Of a stretch of DNA of 64,000 bases, positions 46,385 through 58,100 are shown piece after piece (the stretch's first letter is position 1; each line of letters starts with the position of its first letter). This stretch comes from Glomus cerebriforme (Eukaryota > Glomeromycota > Glomeromycetes > Glomerales > Glomeraceae), in contig QKYT01000189.1 in NCBI GenBank assembly GCA_003550305.1, forward strand, positions 1 to 64,000, read 5' to 3'. The translations under genes were made by a program, and so were the position numbers. Below the pieces are notes generated by a model. That model was given only the letters and a program-made list of their open reading frames with translations. It did no database searches and had not been told where the DNA came from.

Positions 46385-47830
46385 CAAGAAAATAAACTTT
46401 TTATTATTTAATTTTTTTCTGCATAATGAATTTTCTATTAAATATAGTAAATAAATATTTTTTTGCAATTATTAATTGTTCATTTGATTATTTACTGTAA
46501 AAATTAAATTTAAAAATTTTCAGTCTAGTTAAATGTTTCTATCTTATCTAAACAAATCATTAATTTTACTACCTGTTATCTAAATATTGTCTATTGTTTT
46601 AGCTATACCCAACAATGTTCAATAATCTCCATTTGTTATACTTTTTTTCATTTACTAATTTTTCCTGTGTTCATTCCTTCATTATCTTTCATTATTCTTG
46701 TTCATTTTCTTTTTTTTTTTANTTTACATCACCATTTCTTCTATTTCTCATTTCAAATTAATTTTCGTATGATTCAATTAACATTATAAAACTTGTTTAA
46801 ATTATTCTCCCATTTTATTTCTTGGATATTGCATTCATTATTTTCTTAGTAAATCTCACTTTTTTCTACACTTCGTGAGTGATCCTCATTATTCCTGGCA
46901 CTTTCTTATTCTCTATTAGTATATTATATACTTTGCCTCAAATTGTTCTTTCCATTTTTAGCTTTCTCCTCATTTCTTCTCATCAAATTTTCATTCTCAA
47001 TGATTTCTTTAGCCTTCAATAATTTTAGTTGTTGATTTCTTGTTGTTACATGGATTGTTGTATTATCATCCCAATTTTCTGTTAATAAAATTGATAATCT
47101 TTTAAATCTTTAAATATATATTTATCATTACATTCAATCAGTTTTGGTTTTGCTAAATCCATAATATCCATTGTTTACCTTCTTTTTAGGAAAAGCAGGT
47201 TTCATATCTTAGTGTTTTACGGCTATTTTTTTGGTGTTTCAACTGGTTATTTGTATTACTTTAGGCGTTTTGCTAATAGATGGTATCTTATCTTTAGAGT
47301 TATTGGATTTTTGAATATGAAATAAATGAAGGGGAATTCTAATCTAAACCAAACCGCAGATAGGAGAGATACTCGACTATCTAACCNGTCTTTCCTTGCC
47401 TGATACGAAGAAAACTTCTATATACAGTATAAGGAAGAGAAGAGGAAGTTTAAAGGAACTTAAAAAGAAATTAAACCAGCTCAGATAGGAGATACCTGGC
47501 TGGACCTTCCTTGCCTGATACGAGGAAGACCTCTATATACAGTATAAGAAAGATAAAAGAAGAAGTTTAAAGGAGTAGTTTATTTTTAAAAGGTTATAGA
47601 GAAAATGAAATAATAGAGAGAAAAGAGTTTAAAGAGAAAATTCGGTAAATTTAGTAGTTTTTTAGAAATTTTTTTTAAAAAAAATGGTAGGTATTTATAA
47701 ATTTTTATTTTACCTTTTGTAAAATTTACAAAGGATGTGTCATGATAACTTATTATGTTTTTTTATTATTAATTATGTAATGTATTACTTTTCTAATCTA
47801 TAATTAGGTAATACTAGATTTATGAGTTTT
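46385..47830 (+). repeat. Dispersed repeat R, copy 4
   Basis: Very similar to copy 3, with deletions (for example near 46,720 and in the last 200 bp). It starts tacaagaaaataaacttttt and carries both tandem ccttgcctgatacga / tatatacagtataag blocks (47,392 and 47,507) and aaaggatgtgtcatgataac (47,728). Its left edge is a few bases after the BTB relic, and copy 3 begins with the same words after an F-box relic. Confidence 0.87.
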
Positions 47831-48713
47831 TTTTTTGTAATGTTTGATGACATTTAATGATTTGTATGACCATAGTGTGATTTTTGAATAATCCGATTTC
47901 AAATTTTGTCATTGTATTTTATTGTATCATAAATCATGATTGTTATTATCTTCTTGTTAATATATTGCATAATTCTTATTGATTTATTGATTTTTTTAAC
48001 TATTTTCTAACTATCCTATGTATAAAATAAATTGATAATTACTTTTAGTTATTAATAATTAATCTCATTAATTAAAATATAATTAAATTTGAATAGTTCT
48101 TAATACATAATATATAATTTTTTTTAATAAAATTTTGTGTTATTCCATATTAAATTTAGCCAATTGAAATTTTAATGGATTTTATATTTTTTAAAATTTA
48201 ATTTTAATTTTTTTAATTTTATTATCAATGTATTATAAAAATTTTATCAAATATACTTAATGTTTTGATAAGTAAGATAAAAAAGAACATTAAATTTGAT
48301 AGGATATTTATCATAGGATTGTCTTTTAATAGTTAAATATTAGTTGACCTCTTTTTTTGAATAATTTTTTAGATAACTTACATTTTTAATAAGTGGTAGG
48401 TGTCATGTTGCCAGTATAATTCTGCCAACTCATTCGTTATATCATGAGTATATCTGCAAATTTTTATATACCACAGACATTTATTCTTTGTACAGTAAAC
48501 AAAAATATTTTTTTAACAATGGTTTGACTTTGCACAGTAGAATTTAAACGTTATTTTTTTATTCCTGATAAAGTTTTTCATTTATAAATCATTTTATTTA
48601 AAAAAAAAAGGGTTACATATGCCTTATAATCAGTGTTAAACAAAAATTACATAAACAGAAAAAAATATCCTAAACTATTTTTATACTTATCAAAAAAATG
48701 AATAATATTATAT
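47831..48713. other. AT-rich stretch, no gene seen
   Basis: Over 80% A+T; nothing recognised. Confidence 0.5.
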
Positions 48714-49955
48714 TTAATTTTCAATTATACAATCCAAACACTCAGCAGAATCATTTTGATCTAAAATTTCAGTAAGTAAGCGACTTGTATAATATGCTTG
48801 TGGATGAAATTTTATAGTGGGAATATTAATTTGTTCTTGTGTTGGATTTTACAAATTCATATGTATTACTTATGGATTGATTATCAGTATTCCTATCAGT
48901 AGTAATATTATCATTTTCATTATTTAAATTATAATGTTCATTAACACATCTAAGCCATTGAGATATAATATTTTCAAGATTTATAATAGTTGGTCTTTTA
49001 GAAGAATCTGTATCCCAACATTTTTCCATCAAGTCTGTATAACATTTTGGGGTATTTTCAATAATTTCAGGACGTTCTCCTTTACAAATGCTTAAACTAA
49101 GTTGATGATCATGTGCTCTATTATTAAATGGAGGGACACCTGATGTAAATTCCCACATTATCATTGAAAAACTATAGATATCACCTGCTGAAGTATAAGG
49201 TTTATTTCTTAATACTTCAGGCGCCATATAAGGCAAAACTCCATAATGTCTATTAATAGAATCTTGGAAATATTAATAGATTTACATAATCCTAAATCAA
49301 TGATATATGTTTCATAATTATCTGATATCAAAATGTTACCATCATGAAGATCACAATGAACAAGTTCTGATTCATGTATTATTTTGAGCCCTAAAATAAT
49401 ATTTTTTAATAATTGTAATTTGTATTGCCATTTAAGTTTAACTATATTAAATAAACATTTTCTTAAACTGCCTTCTTTTGCATAACTCATTACTATCATA
49501 TAATTTAAAGTATATGGATCCTGAGTAATTCCAAAAATTTGAATGAATTTTGAAAATATTTGTTTCTGACAATTGTAATGATATTTCCACTATATGAATA
49601 ATTATAAATTATTAATTTTTAATAAAAAAAAAAGGAATAAAATAAACAAATCAAATTATATAAGATTTTTACCTCACTTAAAAATTTATTATCTAAACTT
49701 GATGAATTATTAAGATTTTTAAGAATAACCTCATAACCAATTTGGGGTTCCATCTATCCCATTGTTGTTTATCAAAATTCCAATTATCAATAGGTCCATC
49801 TAACCAGATAGCCTTATAAATTTCACTGAATCCTCCTTTATCATAATAATTAATATTTTTCAATCTATTATAAGGTATCCATTCTAAAACTTCATAACTA
49901 TTTTTAGCACCTAGTTGTGCTTCTTGAATAAATTTATCAATAAAATTATTTTTCC
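48714..49955 (-). pseudogene. TKL-type kinase with three one-base frameshifts, N-terminus lost
   Basis: Minus-strand order: FIDKFIQEAQLGAKNSYEVL, IPYNRL, KGGFSEIYKAIW (Gly loop), frame change, GYEVILKNLNN, intron about 49,672-49,592 (donor GTAAAA), FGITQDP, AKEGSLRKCL, catalytic loop VHCDLHDGNIL (HCD instead of HRD), IIDLGLC, frame change, YMAPEVLRNKPYTSAGDIYS, SGVPPFNN, CWDTDSSKRPT, and after a third frame change the tail PTIKFHPQAYYTSRLLTEIL to the stop at 48,714. All domain parts are well preserved on both sides of each shift. The N-terminal zinc ribbon is missing, and homology ends at about 49,956 where an unrelated repeat starts. Confidence 0.8.
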
Positions 49956-50330
49956 CTAGATGTAGTAAAGAAAAGTTGATAATATCGACATAACACTAGT
50001 CAAGAAAATAATCTATTGTATGTTTCCCTATGTATTATATTGTTCAACAAATTTACTAGTCAGTTACTCCTTCTTTAGAGAATGTACACACCAGGAGACA
50101 AGAAAATAGTCTATACGAGAACACAGGAGCATACTTAAAATATCCACGTCCTTTTACCTATAAGAGGGGCGTTCCAGAGGTCTTAGGAGATACGATAAGA
50201 GCTAAGCTCTTATAAACTTAAACGAGTAAGTTCCTTTGGGAACGCGTCTAGATGTAGTAAAGAAAAGTATATGATAATTCTTGTTAAGCAGAGACAAGAA
50301 ATAGTCTATAAGAGAACACAGAAGAAAGAT
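49956..50330 (+). repeat. Direct repeats next to the truncated kinase
   Basis: ctagatgtagtaaagaaaag occurs at 49,956 and again at 50,248 (292 bp apart). A second word, gacaagaaa(a)tagtctata followed by gagaacacag, occurs at about 50,097 and 50,305. The block could be part of an LTR or another inserted repeat. Its left edge coincides with the loss of kinase homology. Confidence 0.6.
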
Positions 50331-51561
50331 GGATTCCGAAAAAAACAATTGAATATATGTATATGGTATGTGTAGTAGGAAGAAGTTAATATATCGAGAA
50401 CCAAGATAACAACTTCTTTTTACTACAAAAGAATATATGAGCTCCGCCTCCTGGGGAAGTTAATCTTCTCTTGTTATACTTACTTATCTTATGAGAAGTA
50501 GGTTAAATGCGGATGTATATAGCTACTAGTTTGTTATTTCGATCATTAACTGGCTATGTATACTATTCTGGCAAATCCAGCGCTATGTATTATTAACTGT
50601 ATCTGTTTTTTATCCCACACAACAAAAAACGTTTTGTGGACATTTTTTTTAAGATAATGGGGTCAGAAAAATCATCGAATATAAAACTTGATCGCAGATA
50701 AGAATTGACCATTATTTTTTGATCGAAAACAAAAGATTGTATCTGATGCAGTAACAGATGATAAAAGACTGATCAAAATATTAATAATTACGATATGGGG
50801 AACACAACGAATGTTGACTTTAGTTAGTTCCATCAATTGAAAACGAAGACATATTTTCGATTTATGTGACAATAGATGATATAACTTGCTGTTTTAGACT
50901 ATCTGTTAATGAGCCGAAGGCTGGGTAAACCCAAAATAAATGCAGGCTTTAGCTGAGTTCCACTGAAAGTTATAACTATTTCTCGATTACAAAATGGATC
51001 GAGATTATTATCCATCATTTGTCCCACGAACTTCGGACTAAGAATTGTCTGATATCACCATTCAATCGTAATTTAGTGATACGGTTCTTCGTCCTTGTAC
51101 TCAGAGTTACTGCGTGGGTATGCGCAGTTTTACTAGAACAAGTCAACCGTGACCCAAGGTCACAGCTCGTAGTTGAGAACTCTTTTGAATAGATTGTATC
51201 ACCTATAACACGTGACAGATCATAATACGAACATAGGATTTTTTGAGAAAGTTGATAATACTCATTATCTGAGAACGCATGCTTTGTATTACAATACAAC
51301 AAAAAATGAAATATATTCATTCCTTTAGAAAAATTTTACAAGGACAGTCGCACTACCCTTTGGGTAGAAGTAGATCATTGTCTTATTTTTTACGGTATCA
51401 TATATTTTTTGCTTAGGAATAGTTTTATTATACAAAATCGTATTATTTTTTGACTTTGATTTTCATTTGAACTAATGTGACCTTTACTAAAGAATGGGAT
51501 ACAAAACAACACAGAAACAACAGGTACAAAGTACCGGCTCGAAGAGCCATTTATCGGTTGA
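50331..51561. other. G+C-richer stretch without an identified gene
   Basis: Base composition rises to roughly 35-38% G+C by eye and stays there to 54.8 kb. Several medium open frames exist on the minus strand (for example 51,015-51,320), but none has recognisable sequence. It may contain upstream exons of the following ORF. Confidence 0.4.
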
Positions 51562-52956
51562 GGATGTATACGACTAGCTACAAAGTTAGTAGTTAAGGAT
51601 CACAATGCGGACGTGTATAGGGTTTTTCATTCACGTGAAGAGTTTTGGAAGTTCAACGATAACGTAACCGAACACTTAAGATCCTTTTCCGAAGTGGTGT
51701 ATGGAGATTTACCACAATTTCCTAGAATACATGTGGAGTTTGGCTCACTCAATAGACTCCCTGGAACGAAAATAGTTAGTCTACTGAAACAAATCATTGA
51801 TGGGATGTTAGAGGTGTTTCGTAATAGATATAGTGGAATAATGAACGTTCCTAATTCACCAAATGGGTTTGTTGTCATGGACGAGTATGGTCAGAACAGA
51901 CATGGTTACTGGACAAACGATTTTCACATACAAGCCACTTCATTCGCATTTGCGGACTATAAAGAGGCTAAGGAATTCACTCTTCGTGTTCGTTCAAGTT
52001 TGCCCGTAGAAGTCGGACGATTCATTAGCCTACAATACAATGACCCTATTCAACTAGTCCCTATACTAGGTTCTACGTGTCCTAAAGAATCCCTGCACAA
52101 GAAAATTTCTCGTTTTAGCCAATTCCTAGGAACAAACGTTAATATCCACAAGAACGAACTTTTCGTTAAAAAGTTTCTGGAATTGGATTGCATTGTTCAT
52201 CCTTCATCAATAGCTGATAGTAATACAAAAAATAGTTGCGTCCCATGTACACAAAGTGTACGAAGTATTTCACCTAATGTGCATGGAACTACGGACATTA
52301 TTATAGGCCATCACGATGCAATCAGTTACCGTGGAAATGACCTTGCTATCCAACAACGAGCTTCTACATTTGTGGAACAAGAATTACAGGACGAAAACTT
52401 TTATGGTGATAAACAGACGGACATTATACATTCCGGTGAAGCTACGATTACGGTATTATCGGCAAAAAAATCTTTGCCTCCAATTGGTAATGAATATGCT
52501 GTTGCAATGAGCTGTCTGGTTTTGCTTTTCTTTATTGCAAATAAGATCAAACAAAACAATACAAGGCAAATGTTGAGCGGAACACACGTTACTAAATCAA
52601 AGACGTCACAGAAGAGAAAGAACGATATGTTAAAGGGACAACGGCATCAACGTCAACATAATGGAAGTGCAAAAACTGGAAAGAAACTTGGTCAGAGAAA
52701 CAGCAATTGCTGGAAACGTTGGAAGTTTCATAATAATCCATATATTCGATCTAAAAACGGTTTTCGTAAAAATGACGTAACTAACTGGGTGAGAATGTTA
52801 GTTTCCGCAACTGCGCTTGTTCGTAGTGTTATATGTATGCAGAGTACTAGTAGGCTTTGCCTAGTTTTCACTGAATCAAGAACATATGAGCCCGTTCCTC
52901 ACATAGTTTTAGCAATTACATCATCGTGTCAATCATACCAGTTCAAACCACCATGA
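51562..52956 (+). CDS. Primase-like (archaeo-eukaryotic primase fold) protein, 5' end missing
   Basis: The frame is open from 51,562 to the stop at 52,954-52,956 (464 codons) with no in-frame ATG before codon 82, so an upstream exon is needed or the gene is 5'-truncated. Numbered from Met-equivalent 51,613: HSREEFWKFN (6), PRIHVEFG (37), GFVVMDEYG (85), NDFHIQ (102), FADYKEAKEFTLRV (113), PVEVGRFISLQYNDP (131), ILGST (151). This succession (hydrophobic-D/E strand, Ser/Asp-rich strand, His-Ile, A-x-x-F helix, I-D-x-x-Y-like strand, GS-x) resembles the AEP primase fold. The expected DxD metal motif reads H-V-E-F, and the I-D is I-S, so catalysis is doubtful. Near residue 299 MSCLVLLFFIANK may span a membrane, followed by a basic tail. 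Remote similarity only. Confidence 0.5.
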   Translation, partial: GCIRLATKLVVKDHNADVYRVFHSREEFWKFNDNVTEHLRSFSEVVYGDLPQFPRIHVEFGSLNRLPGTKIVSLLKQIIDGMLEVFRNRYSGIMNVPNSPNGFVVMDEYGQNRHGYWTNDFHIQATSFAFADYKEAKEFTLRVRSSLPVEVGRFISLQYNDPIQLVPILGSTCPKESLHKKISRFSQFLGTNVNIHKNELFVKKFLELDCIVHPSSIADSNTKNSCVPCTQSVRSISPNVHGTTDIIIGHHDAISYRGNDLAIQQRASTFVEQELQDENFYGDKQTDIIHSGEATITVLSAKKSLPPIGNEYAVAMSCLVLLFFIANKIKQNNTRQMLSGTHVTKSKTSQKRKNDMLKGQRHQRQHNGSAKTGKKLGQRNSNCWKRWKFHNNPYIRSKNGFRKNDVTNWVRMLVSATALVRSVICMQSTSRLCLVFTESRTYEPVPHIVLAITSSCQSYQFKPP

Positions 52957-52962
52957 ACAACG

Positions 52963-53097
52963 ATGTCAACAAATGCGGAGGTATCCCCTGGATATGCTGC
53001 TTATGAGCTACTTCCAGAAATGATTAAGGTTGCTAAATCAAAAAAATGGGGGCGATATCAAATATTCAAAAAACATATAGCAAATAATGGCGATTAA
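52963..53097 (+). CDS. Small ORF behind the primase-like gene
   Basis: 44 codons from ATG at 52,963, seven bases after the previous stop, encoding STNAEVSPGYAAYELLPEMI and a basic end. Composition is protein-like (Pro, Gly, Tyr, Glu). It could be an independent small protein or the displaced 3' end of the primase-like gene. No family recognised. Confidence 0.25.
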   Translation: MSTNAEVSPGYAAYELLPEMIKVAKSKKWGRYQIFKKHIANNGD

Positions 53098-53589
53098 TTG
53101 GTTCAATATAGTTGTTATACATAGCTGTAATGATTGGATCGTATTCAAATGATTACAAAAAATTTTTGATAACGGAAATGGTGCTCGTTCATACAATTCT
53201 TCTCTTGTAATATTTGTACGGTAACATATAGGTTAAAAAAAGGTGTGGATAAGTCTTAGTATATGTTCATGTATCACGAATTTGTATTTGTTTTTTATCT
53301 GTATTAATAAACATGATAGTATACAAGAAAACACGCACACGCATTTAAAACATCAAATTAAAGTTTTTTATTGTATTTTTTTGATTATACATGGTATAGA
53401 AGTCGGGTAGCTATGTTATGGGCATTTTTATGAATTATCGATTTATGGCAGGCGCAGTATCATGATTTATTGGCCTAATACATGTGATCTCAATACATGT
53501 GACATCTACCGGATTTCCGGTGGATGTCATGTGCAAGATCATACGTCATCTATATGAACAGTTAAAAGAAAAATAAAATTAGGCGTATG
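53098..53589. other. Convergent 3' flanks
   Basis: Between the plus-strand primase-like ORF and the minus-strand RING gene. 53,505-53,530 repeats ggatgtcatgtg-like words in both orientations (catctaccggatttccggtg), a possible short palindrome. No gene. Confidence 0.4.
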
Positions 53590-54669
53590 TTATTGATATA
53601 GTAGATTGTTAAGATTGCCACCACAGGCAACTTTGATAGCATCAATATCCCGACTCCTCAATTCCGAAAAAAATGACAATTGTACTGATCGAATACGAGA
53701 AATCTTTTCAGGACCAACTGCGCTAAATATTTCGTAAACATTCCTTACCCGAGATATTTTTCTAAGTACTCCTCTAGAGCTTGCACTTGGAAAGAGAGCT
53801 TCGATTTCTCTGTTTAGCGCTACTCTTGCATTATGATCATTACCATTTTCTGATAAAAGTGCCATGTACATATCTTTGATAGCCTCTCCAAAACGAAAAA
53901 TAGTCGATACAGCTAAATGAAAGGCATTATTCGCATTTACTTCAGCACGTTCGGACTCGAAATACAGATCACGAATTCGTTGTAAAATATCGTTATGTCT
54001 CACTTCCATCCGGTCTTGCAAACCAATGAAGTTTTCGCCTTGTTCAGTATTCAGGTCTTGGATAAACAGCTGCACAAGTTGGTTTCTACGCTCTGTACGG
54101 GTAATTCTTCTAGTGTTGTTCGTCACCCTATCTGTAGATTGTGACCGAGATACCCTCCGGGTACTCCTTCGGGATGTAGATTCATCTGTTAAATTGATAG
54201 GCCTTGCTGACCGATTTGGATTCCTGCGCCTGGTCATGCTTGAAATTTGAATTTGAGAGATAGGGTTAACAGAGGTATCAAGTGTATCAAGGCTTGGAGA
54301 TACATATGGAGGGTTCGCAGTAAAATCTACGGTGGAAGAAGTGTTGTCGGGATGAAGAACTGGCCCTATGTACTCAATACTCTCCATGGGCTGGGGGCTG
54401 GTTCCAGTTGCGAAAGGTTCATACAGATAATCAGAACGACATTCTGGACATCGACTAGTGTTATTATGACAGAAGTCTTCTATGAAACAGCTCGCATGAA
54501 ATACATGATCGCAAGGTCTTATGACGCATCCTTGCATTGGAGTCACTTTATCAAAGCAAAAACAACACACAACCGTTTCAGGGGAATCAATCCCATCTAT
54601 GATAAACTGTGGAGCATTCGAAGACACAATTCTCAGGGTTATGCGGGTGGACTCTTTGAGAGAAGCCAT
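53590..54669 (-). CDS. RING-H2 finger protein, putative E3 ubiquitin ligase
   Basis: Single-exon gene of 359 aa starting at the ATG at 54,667-54,669. Residues 35-77 form a RING-H2 finger: C35 and C38 (CCFC), C53 and H55 (PCDHVFH), H58, C61, C74 and C77 (CPEC). Behind it lie a Ser/Thr/Pro-rich linker, an Arg-rich stretch (TRRRNPNRSARP ... RRSTRRVSRS, about 148-190, possibly a nuclear signal) and a helical C-terminal region of about 160 residues. RING-H2 proteins bring E2 enzymes to substrates; the target is unknown. Codon use is closer to equal base content than in the AT-rich genes around it. It converges with the primase-like ORF. No damage visible. Confidence 0.85.
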   Translation of the reverse strand: MASLKESTRITLRIVSSNAPQFIIDGIDSPETVVCCFCFDKVTPMQGCVIRPCDHVFHASCFIEDFCHNNTSRCPECRSDYLYEPFATGTSPQPMESIEYIGPVLHPDNTSSTVDFTANPPYVSPSLDTLDTSVNPISQIQISSMTRRRNPNRSARPINLTDESTSRRSTRRVSRSQSTDRVTNNTRRITRTERRNQLVQLFIQDLNTEQGENFIGLQDRMEVRHNDILQRIRDLYFESERAEVNANNAFHLAVSTIFRFGEAIKDMYMALLSENGNDHNARVALNREIEALFPSASSRGVLRKISRVRNVYEIFSAVGPEKISRIRSVQLSFFSELRSRDIDAIKVACGGNLNNLLYQ

Positions 54670-54704
54670 CAAAGGAATAAGGTTCTTTTTTCGTACCTAT
54701 AAAT

Positions 54705-54845
54705 ATCTAATGATCTGCAGGGGATGAAGATCTATGGATGTTCTCTTAGTTAAATGGGTAAAAAATATGCCCGAATATCGAATGATCTACAGGGGCAGGA
54801 TGTTCTCTTTGTTAAATAGGTAAAAGATATATCCGAATATCATTA
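54705..54845 (-). repeat. Tandem duplication upstream of the RING gene
   Basis: Two units of about 75 and 65 bp share aatgatct(g/a)caggggat/ca, ggatgttctct, gttaaat(g/a)ggtaaaa and ccgaatatc. They lie 40-175 bp before the RING start codon, so they are probably in its promoter or 5' leader. Confidence 0.75.
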
Positions 54846-55180
54846 CTGCGTATAAAAACAAGAATTTATCCTCTATCAAGGTTTATTAATAGACTGTGAA
54901 AATATAGAAGTTAAAAATAGATGATGGTGACATAAGCGTGAAACTAAGTGTAATTATTCTTATGTCAACTAACATATGATAACATTTTATTTCACGGGTA
55001 TAAGATTTTTTCGCTAAATATGGAAGTTTATATAAAATTATATATGCCTTATGTAACAAAAAAAAATAATACGTAATCACATTAATGCCTACTAGTATAG
55101 TAATTGCAAAATCTCAGTTGTTGTATCAAAATTTTGATGTCACGTGATACCATTGTTTGAGAATCTACAAACTGTAAGTT
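54846..55180. other. Spacer between RING and channel genes
   Basis: G+C content falls back to background here. A minus-strand 64-codon frame (54,886-55,080) is not convincing. Confidence 0.45.
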
Positions 55181-58100
55181 TTATTTTATTTTCGATAATG
55201 CTTCCATAATACTTTCTATTTTTTGTTCAATTTTATCCATTTTTTCTTCCATTTTTTGTTCCATTTTATTCATTTTTTCTTTAAGTTCTCGTGTGAGCTC
55301 TTCTTTCGTTTGTTCTTTTTGCATCTCTAGTTTATTATCTTGTTCTTCCTTATTATCTTGCATTTTCTCATTATCTTGTACTTCCTCATTATCTTGTTCT
55401 ACTCCAATATAATTTATAATACGTTCCATTTGTTGTTTAAGCTCAACATTTTGATTTGTAAGCTGATCTATTTTCTTTTCTAGTTTATTATCAACATCAT
55501 CAGAAAGTACCACTAACTTTCTTAATTCCTTACTGATAATTGGAGGATAATTAAACACAGTCTGTTCGTTATCAATTGCATTAATTAATTTACGAATCTC
55601 GGTAATAGGTATATCATAATAACTTAAAATAGTTAAGTATGTCAATAAAATGCGCAATAATAAAATTAACAGATTATGTAGAGTATAATTAATACTTACA
55701 TCCAATCTGGAAACCATTTCTTGTTATTACGTTGCCATGGCAACATATAAAATAATTCAATCTCCATAATAATCTTTAAAAAGAAAGTAAAGCGTTAGTT
55801 AGTAAATTAAAATTGATATAATCAACAATGTAAAAATGGTTACCTGTGCTTTTTGTAGTAAGAATTCTTCTTTTTTGTTATAATCACCAATTGCTAGGTT
55901 GAGTAGTCCAATAAATAAATTCATAAGATAGATTACTGTGAAAAATGTAAAGGTAACCAATAAAATGGTCATAATAGAATGTTCACGATAAGTAAATGAT
56001 GATAAAGATCCGGAATCGCCTATAATTATATTAAAAAGTTATTAAAATGTTTTTTTTTTAAAAAAAAATGTTTTATAAATAAAAAATAAATTGTTACCAG
56101 TGAGAAGTTTATATACTGCTAAAAGAGAAGTGGGGAACCAATTAAACAAATTTGTATTTGAATCAGGATCTTGAATTATTGTTGTAGTATTATTACTTAT
56201 AGTTCCATCTGGATTAACAAAATCATATTTAGTTGCAACATTCCGTGGATCATTATCATCATTAATACTATTTGATCTTAGAACAATGAAAAATGCTAGA
56301 GCGTATCCAAGTACTATAAAAAATAAGAGCACTAAAAATGGAAAAACTTTTTTCGCAACGCCAATTATTATGGCAAAATAAATTCCAAACGATTCAAATA
56401 CTCTAAAAAATAATAAAAATTTAAAACTCAATAATATAATAGATATCGCCGTAAGCCAAAGTGGTTGGCTTTTATTAATAAGCCAAAAAATAGAAGCTAT
56501 AATGGGTAAAAGATAAGCCCCTACATCTATTGATGATTAAATCAAGTTAATTTTGTTTAAATGTAAAGCAATTATAAAATATTACTTACCAAATAAATTC
56601 CATATATCTTTAAAATAACATTTATAATTCCATAGACATTGTCGAATTTCAAAAATTAAAAATATTGAGCCAAATACAGTGGAAATTATAAAAAGTAATT
56701 TAAAATAAAAATCAGGGATAGACTTTCGTTCTAATGCAGAAGCTAATGAATAACAAATATAAAAAATTGTATAGAATAACCAGATCAGATAATAGTAATG
56801 TTTTCCAAAAGTATTCCACTTATAATCAATAATTGCAGCAAAATTCCACCAATTATAAAAATGATTACTATCTATATTACAAAATAGAATAGATTTTGGT
56901 TTATATAAAAATTCATTCCAAATACTATTGCTTTTTGGTATCATCATGATTATTTTTAGTCCTGTGATCATTTCTTTTAGTATTGTGGTTATTTTTGATT
57001 TGATATCATAATTTTTTTTAGCCTCATTATTCTCATGGTCATTATTTTTGGAGTCATCTTGGTATACACAAATTTGAGGAAAAGGAACGACGAAACTGAC
57101 TGTTTGGATTTCATCATCTATCCTTAAATGTTGAATTAACCATTCATATATTGCTGAAATAGGCCTTAGATATCGAACTAACAATTTATATACTGCTGAA
57201 CTGGATTTAAAAACGGTATTATCTATATTTGATCTTTTAATGTAAATATCTGTGTATGAATGAAGTGAAGTATTTTTTGAATCTCCAATTTTCTTACGAT
57301 AAGGAGTTAACATAATAGAAGTGCATAAGATATATTTAATTATAAAATCAGGATAATAATCACACAATTTTGGTAAGTTTAAACTAATAATAGTCATGTA
57401 ATTTTCGGAATAATCTTGAGTTGATTCAATAATTTGTCGGACATAATTATCTTTTTTTTGTTCAGTTACTATTTTTAACGCTTCAATTCCAAATTTTGGC
57501 GATATTAAGATATCATTCATATCGTCTTCAAATAATCTAAAATATTTAGATTTTGGGAGTGGTATTGAGTGTTTTGAATCATCAAATTCATTTTTTAAAA
57601 TTCTTTCAATAAGTGGCTTATAGTGTTTATTAATAAAATTAATATCGTAATTAATGCCATGATTTTTTTGGAATTCTTTAAAAATATCATTCCATTCATC
57701 ATTATGCCAAGTGTATCGACATGTAAACCAATCTTTATCTATTGTATAAATACTGATTCCACTTATATCAATTAATACCACATCTTGGTTTTTTAATAGT
57801 TTAAATGAGAGTACATGATAATTATCATGTAGTCCTCTACCAATATTTTCGTTATTTTTTTCAATTGTCATATAATCCCAATTGTCTTTATTAAAAAGAA
57901 CAACTTTACAAAGACCTTTGTTTTTAATTTCAACGTCATCTTTTAACACAATCTTTTCAGGATATGATGGTACAACCTTTTTAATTTCCGTTTGGTCAAT
58001 GATTTCATTAAGCATACTTTGTATAATTTTAAAGGTATATAGAGTATAATAACCATTTCTCTTGTTTGATAATTGTTGCAATTTATTTTCGTCGATTTCA

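Noticed and set aside
49956..50330. A defined LTR retrotransposon next to the kinase
   Set aside because: Direct repeats are present, but there is no TG...CA boundary, primer-binding site or gag/pol sequence that I can support.
54026..54702. Plus-strand frames opposite the RING gene
   Set aside because: They are shadows of the minus-strand RING coding sequence, which has complete zinc ligands.
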